NCBI GenBank assembly: GCA_023389575.1
Contig: JAEWEG010000070.1
Coordinates: 1-24,037, forward strand
DNA length: 24,037 nucleotides
Direction of reading: 5' to 3'
Source: Chloroflexota bacterium
GTDB taxonomy: Bacteria; Chloroflexota; Chloroflexia; Thermomicrobiales; UBA6265
This document shows, in pieces, positions 14,415 through 23,114 of the stretch. Position 1 is the first letter of the stretch; each line of letters starts with the position of its first letter. Made by a program: the position numbers and the translations under genes. The notes under the pieces were generated by a model. The model worked only from the letters and a program-made list of their open reading frames with translations, had not been told where the DNA came from and searched no databases.

Positions 14415-17366
14415 CTAGACCGCCGCCCCATTTACCGTCACGTCACCGGAAAGACCTTGCGGAAGCCGAGCATCGATCGTGATGTCCCCAGGCGCGCGCA
14501 CGTCGATCGACATCCGCCCATCGTCGCCAATCCGCCAGTTCACGTCGACCCGCCCTTCGCCGGGCAACGGCACGCTGCCGTCCGCCCAGGTCAACCCGCA
14601 TGGCTCCGGCGCGACCAGCACGGTCGCCCAGCCCGGCGCGGCCGGCCGGATGCCCAGGATTCGTTCCGGCAGGAACGACGCCGGCGCCGCCGACCACGCA
14701 TGGCAATGGCTGCGGGTGAGTTGCTCGTGATCCGCCGCGACTGGCGATGCCGGGTACACCTCCCAGGTGGTCGTGGCGTCGTGATCGAGCATCATGCCGT
14801 AGTTCTGGCGAATATCCGCCAGCGCGTCCTCGGTCCGTCCCAAATTCGCCAGTTCGTCGTACAGGAACGCCGACATCCATGGACTGCCGATCCTCACCCA
14901 GTCCGCGGGCGGGTCCATCAGCACCGCCTGGGCTCGTTCCGCCCGTTTGCCTTCCGGAATGCCGGCCAGCAAGGCAAACATGTGCGTCTGCACGCTGCAC
15001 ACTTCCGACCGCACGCCATCGGCATGGATGCTGTCGATGTACCCGTCGCGTTCGTCCGACCACAGGTGCGTGTTGATCGCCTGTCGCAACCGCTCCGCGG
15101 CCCGGCGCATCTCTTCGGCGCCGGACTCGTCTCCGGCAATCGCCGCGATCACCGATGCGGCGTCGAGCGCCATCACCATCAGGCAGTTCTGGTGGGAAAC
15201 GACGCCCGCGTTCGGCTGGTCCATTGGCGCCCAGTCCAGCAGGTTCCACGCCTCGATGTCCAGCAGGCCATCACCGTTGATGTGCTCGCGGAAGGCATTC
15301 ATCGCCACCTGGATCGACGGCCACAGGTCTCGCGCGAACCCGGTATCCCCGGTGCGGAACCAGTGATGCCTGCACGTCAGCACCCAGAAGAACGTCCAAT
15401 TGGGAATGACGGCCACCCAGCCGGACGGAACCTGCGAGGCAAGGAAGGGCGTCTGGCCCGTCGAGGCCGCCGCCAGCTTGATACACCGCTCCGTCAGCGC
15501 CTCCGCGCCGACCGTCACCGTCGCGAACCGGGCGCTGTTGTAGGCATCGCCCACCCAGTAGGTTTGCTCATAGGCCGGGCAGTCGACATAGGTGTCTTCC
15601 ATGCAGGCCAGCAAGGTGCGGCGGCATAGTTCCCAGATATCGTCGAGCTTCGGATCGCTGCACCGGAACCTGCCGACGCGGCTTGCCGGGAAGTGGCTCT
15701 CGATCACCGAGAGGTCGTGCAGCCGCACGTCGCCCGCCGCCGCGTCCAGCCCCCGGAAGGTCACCTGCAGGAACCGCATGCCCCGCCGCGTCGGTGAGGT
15801 GTAGCGTTGCCGCCCGTCGCGCGTGACGTACCGGAAGGAGTTGTCCAGGCGCTCGGTATTCTCGCGGTGGTTTCCGCGCAGGTATTCGAACCCATACACA
15901 TCGACCACCACCCCGGCCGGTGCCTCCAAATCGAACCCGATGAACCCCGAGAACTCCCGCCCCAGGTCGAAGATGACCTCGGTGTCCAGCCCGGCGCGGG
16001 TTGGAATGGTCGCGACATTGCCGGCGACCACGCCCTGCAGCGCCGCCGGTACCGGCGCTTCCGTCCGCTCGCGGGGTTGGGTCGACAGCGTGAACAGGTC
16101 CACCTCGCTCACGTACACCGCTGGAACGGGCTCGACGTTTTCCCCAAAGGCCCGCAATCCCTCGTCGCTCGACAGGGCATGGGCCGCCGCGATCGCGTCC
16201 TCCGGCATCACCGGCAGCTTCGGGAAGAGGCCCGTCTGGGGTTCCGCACCTTCGAACCCGCCGATCGTGACGAACGGGGTCTCCGCTCCATCGCCCAGCG
16301 GCGAGGCGAACGACACCGCTCCGGGAACATCCGCGTCCACCGCGACCTGGAAGCCGTCGCCATGGTCGTTTCGCGACACCTCGATCACCAGCCAGTGATC
16401 GCCAGGATCGAGCTTCGCCGTGAGCGAGCGTTGCGGCCCAGGTCCATGCACGAGGTCATCCAGCCCTCGCCATTCCCCATCCAGTCCCATGCCGCTGAAC
16501 CGGCTCCACGGAATCGCAACCGTGACCTCGGCCGCCTCCGTCACCCGCACCAGGGTCACCAGGAAGCCGGAATAGGTGATGTGGTTGGCGTGCCCCGCCG
16601 AGGCCGGGTCCATGTGGTTCCGCATGTCGATCGTCGCGGTTTGCGCGAACGGCCGCACGAACGCCAGTCGCTCGACATGCGTCGGGCGGACCAGTTCTTC
16701 CTCCAGCGGCGGGATGTCCCGCTCCACGAGGTTCGGCCAGGCGCCGGTGTTCGGCTCGGTCACCAGCGACGCGCCCTGCCAGCCGCTATCGTCGAATCCC
16801 GCCAGGGTCCATCCCACCGGGAACGCCCGGGCGTCGATCTGCTCCGCGAATCCCAGTTGGCAGGACATGCGGTTGGCGCGGGGCTCATGTCCGGCGGGGG
16901 TCGTCACCTTCCAGCCCGCGTCCGTCCCGATCCACTCGCTCCGCTCATCGTGCGCAAGCTCGATCTCGGCCAGCAGCCCCGCCCGGTTGCCAACGTCGAC
17001 GAAAGTCGAAACCCCGTTGTGCAGCACCAGCACCGCCACCACGTTCACCTGGTTTGGCACCAACAGGTGGCCGATCTCCCAGGTATCGACCATCCATCGC
17101 CCGGGGAACCCGCGCACCGGCCCATGCCCGATCCGGGTCCCGTTCACGTACGCCTCGTAGCGCGTGTCCGCCGTGATCCGGATCCTGGCCGAAACCGGCG
17201 CACGCGCGACATCGAATGTTCGACGGAACAATCGCCATGCATTCCGGGGGTTGGGATCGCCGTCGTCCCAGATCCAGTGGACTCCCGGGGCGAATGTCGC
17301 CTTCGTGTCCTTGCGGAACGTTGCCGCGACCGCCTCCAGCTCTTGTGACGTCGCCTCGCGAAGCAT
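14415..17366 (-). CDS. alpha-L-rhamnosidase-like glycoside hydrolase (GH78 type)
   Basis: A 983-residue multidomain enzyme. The N-terminus (about 25-200) is a beta-sandwich with NAWRLFRRTFDV, RITADTRYEAYVNG and WMVDTWEIGHLL, typical of GH78 N-terminal lectin-like domains. Further beta domains reach about residue 560. The (alpha/alpha)6 catalytic domain starts near 570 with CRRTLLACMEDTYVDCP; Glu590 begins EDTYVDCPAYEQTYWVGD, the usual catalytic-site region. The end (SHAWSAAPASFLPERILGI, then a beta domain) is also typical. It hydrolyses terminal alpha-L-rhamnose from glycans or glycosides. No signal peptide is seen, so cytoplasmic action on imported oligosaccharides is likely. ATG 17366 is preferred (AGAGGGAC upstream) over a GTG at 17384. 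It heads the leftward cluster; activity on other deoxy-sugars cannot be excluded. Confidence 0.88.
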   Translation of the reverse strand: MLREATSQELEAVAATFRKDTKATFAPGVHWIWDDGDPNPRNAWRLFRRTFDVARAPVSARIRITADTRYEAYVNGTRIGHGPVRGFPGRWMVDTWEIGHLLVPNQVNVVAVLVLHNGVSTFVDVGNRAGLLAEIELAHDERSEWIGTDAGWKVTTPAGHEPRANRMSCQLGFAEQIDARAFPVGWTLAGFDDSGWQGASLVTEPNTGAWPNLVERDIPPLEEELVRPTHVERLAFVRPFAQTATIDMRNHMDPASAGHANHITYSGFLVTLVRVTEAAEVTVAIPWSRFSGMGLDGEWRGLDDLVHGPGPQRSLTAKLDPGDHWLVIEVSRNDHGDGFQVAVDADVPGAVSFASPLGDGAETPFVTIGGFEGAEPQTGLFPKLPVMPEDAIAAAHALSSDEGLRAFGENVEPVPAVYVSEVDLFTLSTQPRERTEAPVPAALQGVVAGNVATIPTRAGLDTEVIFDLGREFSGFIGFDLEAPAGVVVDVYGFEYLRGNHRENTERLDNSFRYVTRDGRQRYTSPTRRGMRFLQVTFRGLDAAAGDVRLHDLSVIESHFPASRVGRFRCSDPKLDDIWELCRRTLLACMEDTYVDCPAYEQTYWVGDAYNSARFATVTVGAEALTERCIKLAAASTGQTPFLASQVPSGWVAVIPNWTFFWVLTCRHHWFRTGDTGFARDLWPSIQVAMNAFREHINGDGLLDIEAWNLLDWAPMDQPNAGVVSHQNCLMVMALDAASVIAAIAGDESGAEEMRRAAERLRQAINTHLWSDERDGYIDSIHADGVRSEVCSVQTHMFALLAGIPEGKRAERAQAVLMDPPADWVRIGSPWMSAFLYDELANLGRTEDALADIRQNYGMMLDHDATTTWEVYPASPVAADHEQLTRSHCHAWSAAPASFLPERILGIRPAAPGWATVLVAPEPCGLTWADGSVPLPGEGRVDVNWRIGDDGRMSIDVRAPGDITIDARLPQGLSGDVTVNGAAV

Positions 17367-17426
17367 GCGTTGTCCCTCTTTCACGGATGGGCCAGCCCCG
17401 AGGACCAGCCACGCATCGAACCCGTC

Positions 17427-17666
17427 TCAATGGGGCTCCAGACTCCCGCTCCACCCGTCACGGAATGCGGGCTCAGGCACGCGGGAGCCGGCGACCCGTC
17501 CATTCAACTGCTCCGGACCCACAAACGTGAGCCGTACCTCATTGAGCACCGGTGTGTTCAGATCAGTTTCCTCGCATCCGCCATTCGCGCAAGCGTCCTC
17601 GCACCGGGAGGAGCATCCGCACGGGGTCACAGACCCGCTTCTCGGGCCGGGACACCGTGCATTCAC
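17427..17666 (-). CDS. possible cysteine-rich small protein, uncertain
   Basis: An open frame of 79 residues from GTG 17666 fills most of the roughly 310-nt spacer between the crp-like gene and the rhamnosidase gene. The first half has six cysteines, with CGCSSRC and CANGGC reminiscent of a metal-binding or disulfide knot. The second half (EVRLTFVGPEQLNGRVAGSR) looks like an ordinary folded beta segment. No Shine-Dalgarno sequence precedes the GTG, and third-position GC is lower than in neighbouring genes. It may be real, a decayed gene, or chance. Otherwise the spacer holds only the leader of the rhamnosidase gene. Confidence 0.25.
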   Translation of the reverse strand: MNARCPGPRSGSVTPCGCSSRCEDACANGGCEETDLNTPVLNEVRLTFVGPEQLNGRVAGSRVPEPAFRDGWSGSLEPH

Positions 17667-17678
17667 GCCGGATTGACA

Positions 17679-18350
17679 TCAGGTGGTGTAGCCGCGCAGT
17701 ACGTCCGGATTCAGGATGGTCACCTGATTCTCACCGACCTCAACCAACCCGCGTGCCTCGAACTCACGCAAAGCGCGGTTCAGGGTCGAGCGGGTGGTCC
17801 CCAGTTCCGCCGCCAGCTCCCCCTGGCTCCGGCCGAGAATCACCGTCGTGGTCTGCCCGCCGTCTTTCGCGGCCTGACGCAGGAGCCACTTCGCCAACCT
17901 CCCCGGTACATCGAGTCCGATGAAGTCGGCATGGCGTGCATTGGCCGCGCGGACCATCTGGGCCAGCGTCCGCAACAGCCCCTCGACCGCGATCGGCTCC
18001 CGCGCCAGCAATTCGAGGAACGTCGTCCTGGGCACGAGTCGCACCGTCACGGCTCGCTGGGCGGTGACCGTGGCATCGCGAGGAGCATCGTCGAGCAGGG
18101 CCAGTTCCCCGATCACGGCGGGAGGCTCCAGTACCGCCAGCACGGCTTCGTCACCACCAGCGGTGTATCGCGACACCCGAAGCTGCCCCGATTCCAGCAC
18201 CATCAGGTGGTCTCCCGGGTCGCCCTCGTGGCACAGGATCTGGCCCTGGGGATACGACCGCGTGCGCGTCGACCGCGCCAGGTCGTCGAGCACCTCGGAC
18301 GGCAACCGCGCGAACAATGGCACCGCCGCCAACGAGTTGACGTCATCCAT
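17679..18350 (-). CDS. Crp/Fnr family transcriptional regulator (copy A)
   Basis: A 223-residue regulator. The cyclic-nucleotide-binding domain covers about 8-125, with GELALLDDAPRDAT (Glu82, Arg91) at the phosphate-binding cassette. The C-helix runs to LDVPGRLAKWLL (146-157), and the winged helix-turn-helix at 173-205 reads GRSQGELAAELG then TTRSTLNRALREFE. Arg187 and Arg192 align with E. coli CRP Arg180 and Arg185, which read the G's of TGTGA. By eye, the CRP Thr127 position is Ala136 here, so cAMP affinity may differ. ATG 18350 has GGAGGTG in front and overlaps the stop of the cyclase gene by 8 nt, so it is translationally coupled to a potential source of its ligand. Paralogue of the 22152-22835 gene. 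Confidence 0.92.
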   Translation of the reverse strand: MDDVNSLAAVPLFARLPSEVLDDLARSTRTRSYPQGQILCHEGDPGDHLMVLESGQLRVSRYTAGGDEAVLAVLEPPAVIGELALLDDAPRDATVTAQRAVTVRLVPRTTFLELLAREPIAVEGLLRTLAQMVRAANARHADFIGLDVPGRLAKWLLRQAAKDGGQTTTVILGRSQGELAAELGTTRSTLNRALREFEARGLVEVGENQVTILNPDVLRGYTT

Positions 18351-21000
18351 CGGCCCCACCTCCATGGTCCCGCTCGTCGCCAAGGGCACGCGCCACCGCC
18401 TGGTCCAGCGACCATTCCCGGCCCGCCTCCCACGCCGCGCGATAGGCTTCGTCGCCAAGCGCCTGGCTGACTTCGGCGGCCATCCCGGCTTCCAGTTCCG
18501 CCATGTTGGCGTCCACCACGCTGCCGATCTCGCTCCGGATGGCATCGGCCGCGCCATACAACCGCGCCGCCAGGCCTGGATCGCCATCCAGCATGGCCGT
18601 GCCCGCCAACCCACACAGGCAATCCGCTATCGCCCGCTGGTCATGGAGCCCCACGAAAATGTCGAGGCTCTCCCGGAAATGCGCGCCCGATTGCACCGCG
18701 TCCCGCCGCCGGTAGAGCGCGGTGTTGCCGAGGTTCGTCAACGCGAATGCCTGGCCTTCGACATCTCCATTCTCTCGCCAGATCGCCAGCGCCTCCTCAT
18801 AGTGAACTGTGGAAAGGTCGAAATCCTCCTGAAACGCGGCGACATTGCCTAGGTTCAGCGTGATCGTGGCGACCAGTGCTTCGTTGCCAGTGCGCCGGGC
18901 CACCTCGAGCGCCTGCTCATACAACACCCTGGCTTCCTCGAAGTCGCGTTCCATCGCCAGATTCGCCAGGTGATTCAGGCTGGCCACAATACCGCGATCG
19001 CTTCCGATGGCGCGATTGAGGGCAAGCGCCTCTTCCCCATATCGATGGGCATCGGGAACGTTCCCCCGCGCGTAGGCAATCACCGAGGCGCCAAGGAGGG
19101 AACGGCCGCGGGCGAGTGTTTCGGCCGACGCATCGCTGGCGTCCAGCGCGGCCACGAGCCACCGATAGCCCTCGCGAAGATGTCCGCGTATGAGCCAGAA
19201 CCACCAGAGATCGGCGGTCATCGCCAAAGCGGCGGCAGGATCGTGCGCCACGGCCCACTCCAGCGCCACTCGCAGGTTGTCGTGCTCCGTCTCCATCCTA
19301 TCGAACCACTCGACTTGATCGGGCCCGTTGTAGGAGCCAAATGCCTCCTCGGCCAGCCTGGCGAAGCAGGACGCGTGCCGCTGTCGCGCCTCGGCTGCCT
19401 CCCCATGCTCGGTCAGCCGCTCCAGCCCGAACTCACGGATTGTTTCCAGCATCCAGAACCGCGGCTCGCCCGTGGTTTGCGGTTGGCGCAACAGGCTGTG
19501 GTCCACCAGGCGTTCCAGCCCCGCGAATACGTCGACCGATAGCTCATCTCCGGCCACCACCGCGTCGATCGCCTCCAGCGTGGCGCCCCCCGCGAACACG
19601 CTCAACCGCCTGAACAACGCCTGCTCGTCCCGGGTCAACAGCTCGTAGCTCCAGGCGATCGTTCCCCGCAGCGTCCGCTGCCGAGCCGGCAGGTCCCGGG
19701 CGCCGCCGGTCAGCAGCGACAACCGCGTCTCCAGTCGCCTGAGCAGCGCCTCCGGTGGCAATAGCCGGACGCGCGCCGCCGCGAGTTCGATGGCGAGTGG
19801 CAGGCCATCGAGCCGCACGCAGATTTCCGCCACCGCCGGCGCATTCTCGTTCGTCACCTCGAACCCGGGCCGGCTCTCGACCGCCCGCTCCACGAAGAGC
19901 CGCACCGCGTCGTACTGGGAGAGGGCCTCCGGGCCGGGCAATCGCCGGTGGTCGGGCAAGGCAAGCGGCGGCACCGGGTACTCCTGCTCGCCTCTCAATC
20001 CCAGGCGCGCGCGGCTCGTTCCCAGGATCCGGAGGTGGGGACATTCCGCCAGCAAGCCCACCAGCACTGGCCCTGATTCCGCCACCTGCTCGAGATTGTC
20101 GAGCACCAGCAGCATCGTCGAGTCACGCAGCGCGTCGACCAGCAGGGCGTCCCAGGCCATGTCCCCACGCTCACGAACGCCGAGCGTCCCGGCGATGGCG
20201 CCCGGCACAAGCGACGCGTCGGTCAGCGCCGCCAGGTCAACGAAAAAGACGCCATCCGGAAAGGCATCGAGCAGGTCGGCCGCCACCTGCAAGGCAAGCC
20301 GCGTCTTGCCGATCCCACCGGGGCCCGTCAGCGTCACGAGGCGAGAATCATCATCCACCAGCAAATGGCGGACGGTCGCGAGGTCCTCCTCACGGCCGAT
20401 CAGGGGTGTGGGTTGCACCTTCAGGTTGTTCCGCCGGGCGTCGAGCGTGTTGAGCGCGGGAAACTCCGCGAGCAGTCCCTCGCCCACAAGCTGGTAGATC
20501 CGTTCCGGCCGGTACAGGTCCCGGAGGCGCTGCTCACCCAGGTCCCGCAACGACATGCCCGTCGGCAGGTGATCCCGGCTGAGCTCCATCGTCGCCTGGG
20601 AGACGAGCACCTGTCCGCCGTGGCCCGCCGCGAGCAACCGCCCGAGCCGATTCAACACCGCCGATCGGTAGTCGCCTTCGCCATCGGGATCGACTGCTCC
20701 GGTGTGGAGGGCCAATCGCACCCGCAAGGGGTCAGGCAGTGGCCAGCGCTCGCTGGTCAGGGCCGCCTGAGCCCGAGCGGCGGCGGCCACCGCCGCCGGC
20801 GCGGTTGGAAACGCGACCTGAAAGGCGTCTCCAATCGTCTTGTAGACCACGCCACCTTCGGCTCCGGCCGCCTCCCGCAGGATGGCGTCATGACGTTCAT
20901 ACACCCCTGGCATCAGGTCGGCGTGAACCTCCCAGAGGTGGGTGCTGTCTTCAATGTCGGTGAACAGGAAGGTGACGGTGCCACGAGGGTAATCTCGCAT
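18343..21000 (-). CDS. class III nucleotide cyclase - STAND ATPase - TPR regulator
   Basis: An 885-residue cytoplasmic signalling protein in three parts. Residues 5-170 are a class III cyclase domain: metal Asp15 in FTDIEDST, Lys54 and Asp58 in YKTIGDAF, and Asn117 with Arg121 in AVLNRLGRLLAAGHGGQ, so the catalytic residues look intact; Lys54 suggests ATP rather than GTP as substrate. Residues 195-470 are an NB-ARC/STAND ATPase with Walker A GPGGIGKT (225-232) and Walker B LLVLDN (296-301). The rest is helical, TPR-like from about 590 to 860 (repeats such as ALTNLGNTALYRRRD). Such fusions are thought to sense a signal through the TPRs and switch the cyclase. The gene overlaps a Crp-type regulator downstream and is divergent from an exported protein. 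Confidence 0.9.
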   Translation of the reverse strand: MRDYPRGTVTFLFTDIEDSTHLWEVHADLMPGVYERHDAILREAAGAEGGVVYKTIGDAFQVAFPTAPAAVAAAARAQAALTSERWPLPDPLRVRLALHTGAVDPDGEGDYRSAVLNRLGRLLAAGHGGQVLVSQATMELSRDHLPTGMSLRDLGEQRLRDLYRPERIYQLVGEGLLAEFPALNTLDARRNNLKVQPTPLIGREEDLATVRHLLVDDDSRLVTLTGPGGIGKTRLALQVAADLLDAFPDGVFFVDLAALTDASLVPGAIAGTLGVRERGDMAWDALLVDALRDSTMLLVLDNLEQVAESGPVLVGLLAECPHLRILGTSRARLGLRGEQEYPVPPLALPDHRRLPGPEALSQYDAVRLFVERAVESRPGFEVTNENAPAVAEICVRLDGLPLAIELAAARVRLLPPEALLRRLETRLSLLTGGARDLPARQRTLRGTIAWSYELLTRDEQALFRRLSVFAGGATLEAIDAVVAGDELSVDVFAGLERLVDHSLLRQPQTTGEPRFWMLETIREFGLERLTEHGEAAEARQRHASCFARLAEEAFGSYNGPDQVEWFDRMETEHDNLRVALEWAVAHDPAAALAMTADLWWFWLIRGHLREGYRWLVAALDASDASAETLARGRSLLGASVIAYARGNVPDAHRYGEEALALNRAIGSDRGIVASLNHLANLAMERDFEEARVLYEQALEVARRTGNEALVATITLNLGNVAAFQEDFDLSTVHYEEALAIWRENGDVEGQAFALTNLGNTALYRRRDAVQSGAHFRESLDIFVGLHDQRAIADCLCGLAGTAMLDGDPGLAARLYGAADAIRSEIGSVVDANMAELEAGMAAEVSQALGDEAYRAAWEAGREWSLDQAVARALGDERDHGGGADG

Positions 21001-21046
21001 GGTCGCTCTCGGCCCTGGAGGAAGCGGAATTCAGTTGGTGCCCCGA

Positions 21047-21071
21047 TGAAGCCGAGTATAGGCGAGGTGTG
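21047..21071. promoter_or_regulatory. conserved promoter block, copy A, readable in both directions
   Basis: TGAAGCCGAGTATAGGCGA then GGTGTG recurs at 23070-23095 with one substitution and one extra A. On the plus strand TATAGG (21057-21062) could be a -10 box, with TTGGTG 16 nt upstream, for the exported-protein gene. On the minus strand the same bases read TATACT (21060-21055), a strong -10 box for the cyclase/crp operon. The two promoters would overlap back to back. Confidence 0.55.
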
Positions 21072-21083
21072 CCGCGGAGCACA
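21068..21083. promoter_or_regulatory. Crp-type operator TGTG-N8-CACA, site A
   Basis: TGTGCCGCGGAGCACA has the half-sites and 8-nt gap of classical CRP sites (TGTGA-N6-TCACA). It lies just past the plus-strand -10 and just before the minus-strand -10 in the spacer between the cyclase and the exported-protein gene, a position suited to repression of either or both. Confidence 0.65.
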
Positions 21084-21218
21084 GGGCGCACGTGCCACCC
21101 CATACATCGGGATCCAGGGCGGCTCCCTATCCTCCAGTACATGGCCGGGAGATTCGATCCCTGCCCCGCGAATGATCGGAGTCACCACGGCTCCTGACAC
21201 GGCACCAAGGGGGTAACA

Positions 21219-22046
21219 ATGCATCAGGTACGTTCCCGGGTCCTTTTCCTGTTCGCGCTCGTAATGATCCCGTTCCTGGGGCTTGTCGGCCCGGCATCCA
21301 CCCAGGATTCCGGAGACGCGGTCACCGTTTACGCTTCGGACGAACTCGTCGGTGGCGCCAGCCTGGCCGAATGGCACGCCCGGAACTGGCAGTGGGCGAT
21401 CAGCATGCCGGAAGAGGCCAACCCGAACTTCGACCCGACCGGCGAGAAGTGTGGATACGGTCAGTTCGGACCGGTGTTCTTCCTGCCAGCCCAGTACGTC
21501 GAGGCGGATCCGGAAGCCGCGCCGGAAGGCTACCACTGCATCGCGCCGGAGGGTGTCGCGCTCTTCGTCACCGTCGGCGGCGCTGGTTGCACCACCGTCG
21601 AACCCCCGCCATACTTCGGCCGCGACGAGGCCGAACTCACCGCCTGCGCGGCCGAGATCGCGAATGGAATCTCCAATTTCGAGGCGACGATCAACGGCCA
21701 GCCGGTGCCCGACCTGGAGCAGTACCGGACCGTGACGCCGCTCTTCCCGATGCTGTTCGGGCAGGACAACTTCTACGGCGTGGAACCCAGCGTCGCCCTG
21801 TCCGTCGCCGATGGCTACACCTTCATCATCGCCCCGCCACCGCCCGGCGACTACGAGATCACGATTGCCGTGATGTTCGAGGGCGACGAGACCGTCTACA
21901 CCGCCACCCAACTCATCACCGTCGTCGCGCCGGTCGTGATCGAACCCGAGCCCGAGGCCAGCCCGGTCGCCATGATCAACTCCGAGGACCTCTGGAACTT
22001 CTGCCCGCCGTTCGAGCTCGGAACCATCACCAGCACCGCCTGCTAG
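21219..22046 (+). CDS. exported four-cysteine-core protein, copy A, uncharacterised family
   Basis: A 275-residue protein with a Sec signal peptide (RSR, then a hydrophobic core at 8-24, cleavage near PAS-TQD). The mature part has GGASLAEWHARNWQWAISMP, FDPTGEKCGYGQFGPVFFLP and GCTTVEPPPYFGRDEAEL, and cysteines at 78, 107, 124 and 143 that may form two disulfides. I recall a wider family of exported proteins with the same outline (WQWALSxP, DxTGxxCxxGQxGxVWFLAG), with no known function. After the SPVA tail this copy has a 24-residue extension with two more cysteines (262, 275) that copy B lacks. AAGGGGG precedes the ATG. The promoter region is shared with the cyclase and holds a Crp-type operator. 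Confidence 0.8.
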   Translation: MHQVRSRVLFLFALVMIPFLGLVGPASTQDSGDAVTVYASDELVGGASLAEWHARNWQWAISMPEEANPNFDPTGEKCGYGQFGPVFFLPAQYVEADPEAAPEGYHCIAPEGVALFVTVGGAGCTTVEPPPYFGRDEAELTACAAEIANGISNFEATINGQPVPDLEQYRTVTPLFPMLFGQDNFYGVEPSVALSVADGYTFIIAPPPPGDYEITIAVMFEGDETVYTATQLITVVAPVVIEPEPEASPVAMINSEDLWNFCPPFELGTITSTAC

Positions 22047-22096
22047 GCGATGCCGCGACACGCACACTGACGATCCCGCGGGGGCGGGAGGGATAT

Positions 22097-22136
22097 CGAG
22101 AAACGGCGCGTGGGGTGCACCACGCGCCGTTTCTCG
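22097..22136. terminator. strong bidirectional terminator
   Basis: A perfect 17-bp stem, CGAGAAACGGCGCGTGG (22097-22113) with its complement at 22120-22136 and a 6-nt loop GGTGCA. The outer stem gives AAA/TTT on both strands, so it can terminate both the exported-protein gene and the convergent crp-like gene. Confidence 0.85.
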
Positions 22137-22151
22137 TGGGCGCCATGCGGA

Positions 22152-22835
22152 TCAAATGGTGTAACCGCGCAACACGTCCGGCTTGAGGATGGTGACCTGG
22201 TCTTCCCCGATCTCGACCAGCCCCCGCGATTCGAACTCGCGCAGCGCACGGTTCAGCGTCGATCGGGTGGTTCCCAGTTCCGCGGCGAGTTCGCCCTGGC
22301 TGCGGCCGAGGCAAACCGTCGCGACCTGGTCTCCGCGCTTCGCGGCCTGGAGCAGCAGCCACTTGGCCACTCTCCCAGGAACATCCAGCCCGATGAAGTC
22401 CGCATGCCGGGCATTGGATGCCCGAACCAGATCCGCCAGCGTCCGCATCAATCCCTCGACCGCCGCTGGCTCCCGCTTGATGAGATCAAGGAAGACCGAA
22501 CGAGGCACGAGCCGCACCGTCACAGGCCGCTGCGCGATCACGGTCGCATCCCTTGGAGCGCCATCGAGCAGGGCCAACTCGCCCACCACCGCCGGCGGCT
22601 CCATCACCGCCAGCACCGCCTCGTCGCCGGCCGCGGTATAGCGCGAGACCCGGAGTTGTCCCGACTCCAGCACGATCAGCGACTCTCCGGGATCACCCTC
22701 ATGACACAGGATGTGGCCCCGAGGATAGGTCCGCACCCGCGTCGACCCGACGAGTTCGTCAAGTGCCTCACTCGAAAGTTGCGCGAACAACGGCACCGCC
22801 GTCAGCGATTGAGCCGCTGAGCTGATGTCACCCAT
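22152..22835 (-). CDS. Crp/Fnr family transcriptional regulator (copy B)
   Basis: A 227-residue paralogue of copy A, closely similar throughout. The effector-binding cassette is GELALLDGAPRDAT, and the recognition region (GRSQGELAAELG, TTRSTLNRALREFE) is identical to copy A, so both should bind the same DNA sites. It differs on the C-helix, where the CRP Thr127 position is Ser rather than Ala, closer to a nucleotide-binding residue. ATG 22835 is chosen because GGAGG lies 8 nt upstream; a GTG three codons earlier falls inside that ribosome binding site. No cyclase gene accompanies it. The shared spacer with the exported protein holds two Crp-type operators, so autoregulation is likely. It ends convergent with copy A of the exported protein across a strong terminator. 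Confidence 0.92.
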   Translation of the reverse strand: MGDISSAAQSLTAVPLFAQLSSEALDELVGSTRVRTYPRGHILCHEGDPGESLIVLESGQLRVSRYTAAGDEAVLAVMEPPAVVGELALLDGAPRDATVIAQRPVTVRLVPRSVFLDLIKREPAAVEGLMRTLADLVRASNARHADFIGLDVPGRVAKWLLLQAAKRGDQVATVCLGRSQGELAAELGTTRSTLNRALREFESRGLVEIGEDQVTILKPDVLRGYTI

Positions 22836-23069
22836 CGATATCACCTCCAGGCTCGTCTCTGGTCAGGAAATCTCTCACCTGTCCCCTGTTCAGCCGCTCG
22901 TCCCACCGATATTCACCTATGCGGCGATCCCCTCGTTCGCTCCGGTTCCGCACCCCACGCGGCCACCGGAAACGTGCAATGTCCGCCACGAGAGCGCTGT
23001 TCCATTGGGATGGAAAGATCTGCCATGGCAGTGGCCGCCTTTTCATACCTGGATTGGGTTGGACCCTGT

Positions 23070-23095
23070 TGAAGCGGAGTATAGGCGAAGGTGTG
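23070..23095. promoter_or_regulatory. conserved promoter block, copy B, readable in both directions
   Basis: TGAAGCGGAGTATAGGCGA, then AGGTGTG, nearly identical to 21047-21071. Plus strand: TTGGAC, then TATAGG (23080-23085) with a 15-nt gap, for exported-protein copy B. Minus strand: TATACT (23083-23078), towards crp copy B. Confidence 0.55.
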
Positions 23096-23107
23096 TCCTG
23101 GCGCACA
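23092..23107. promoter_or_regulatory. Crp-type operator TGTG-N8-CACA, site B1
   Basis: TGTGTCCTGGCGCACA, extended to GGTGTG/CACACC arms (23090-23109). Same position relative to the TATAGG/TATACT block as site A. Confidence 0.65.
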
Positions 23108-23114
23108 CCTGACC

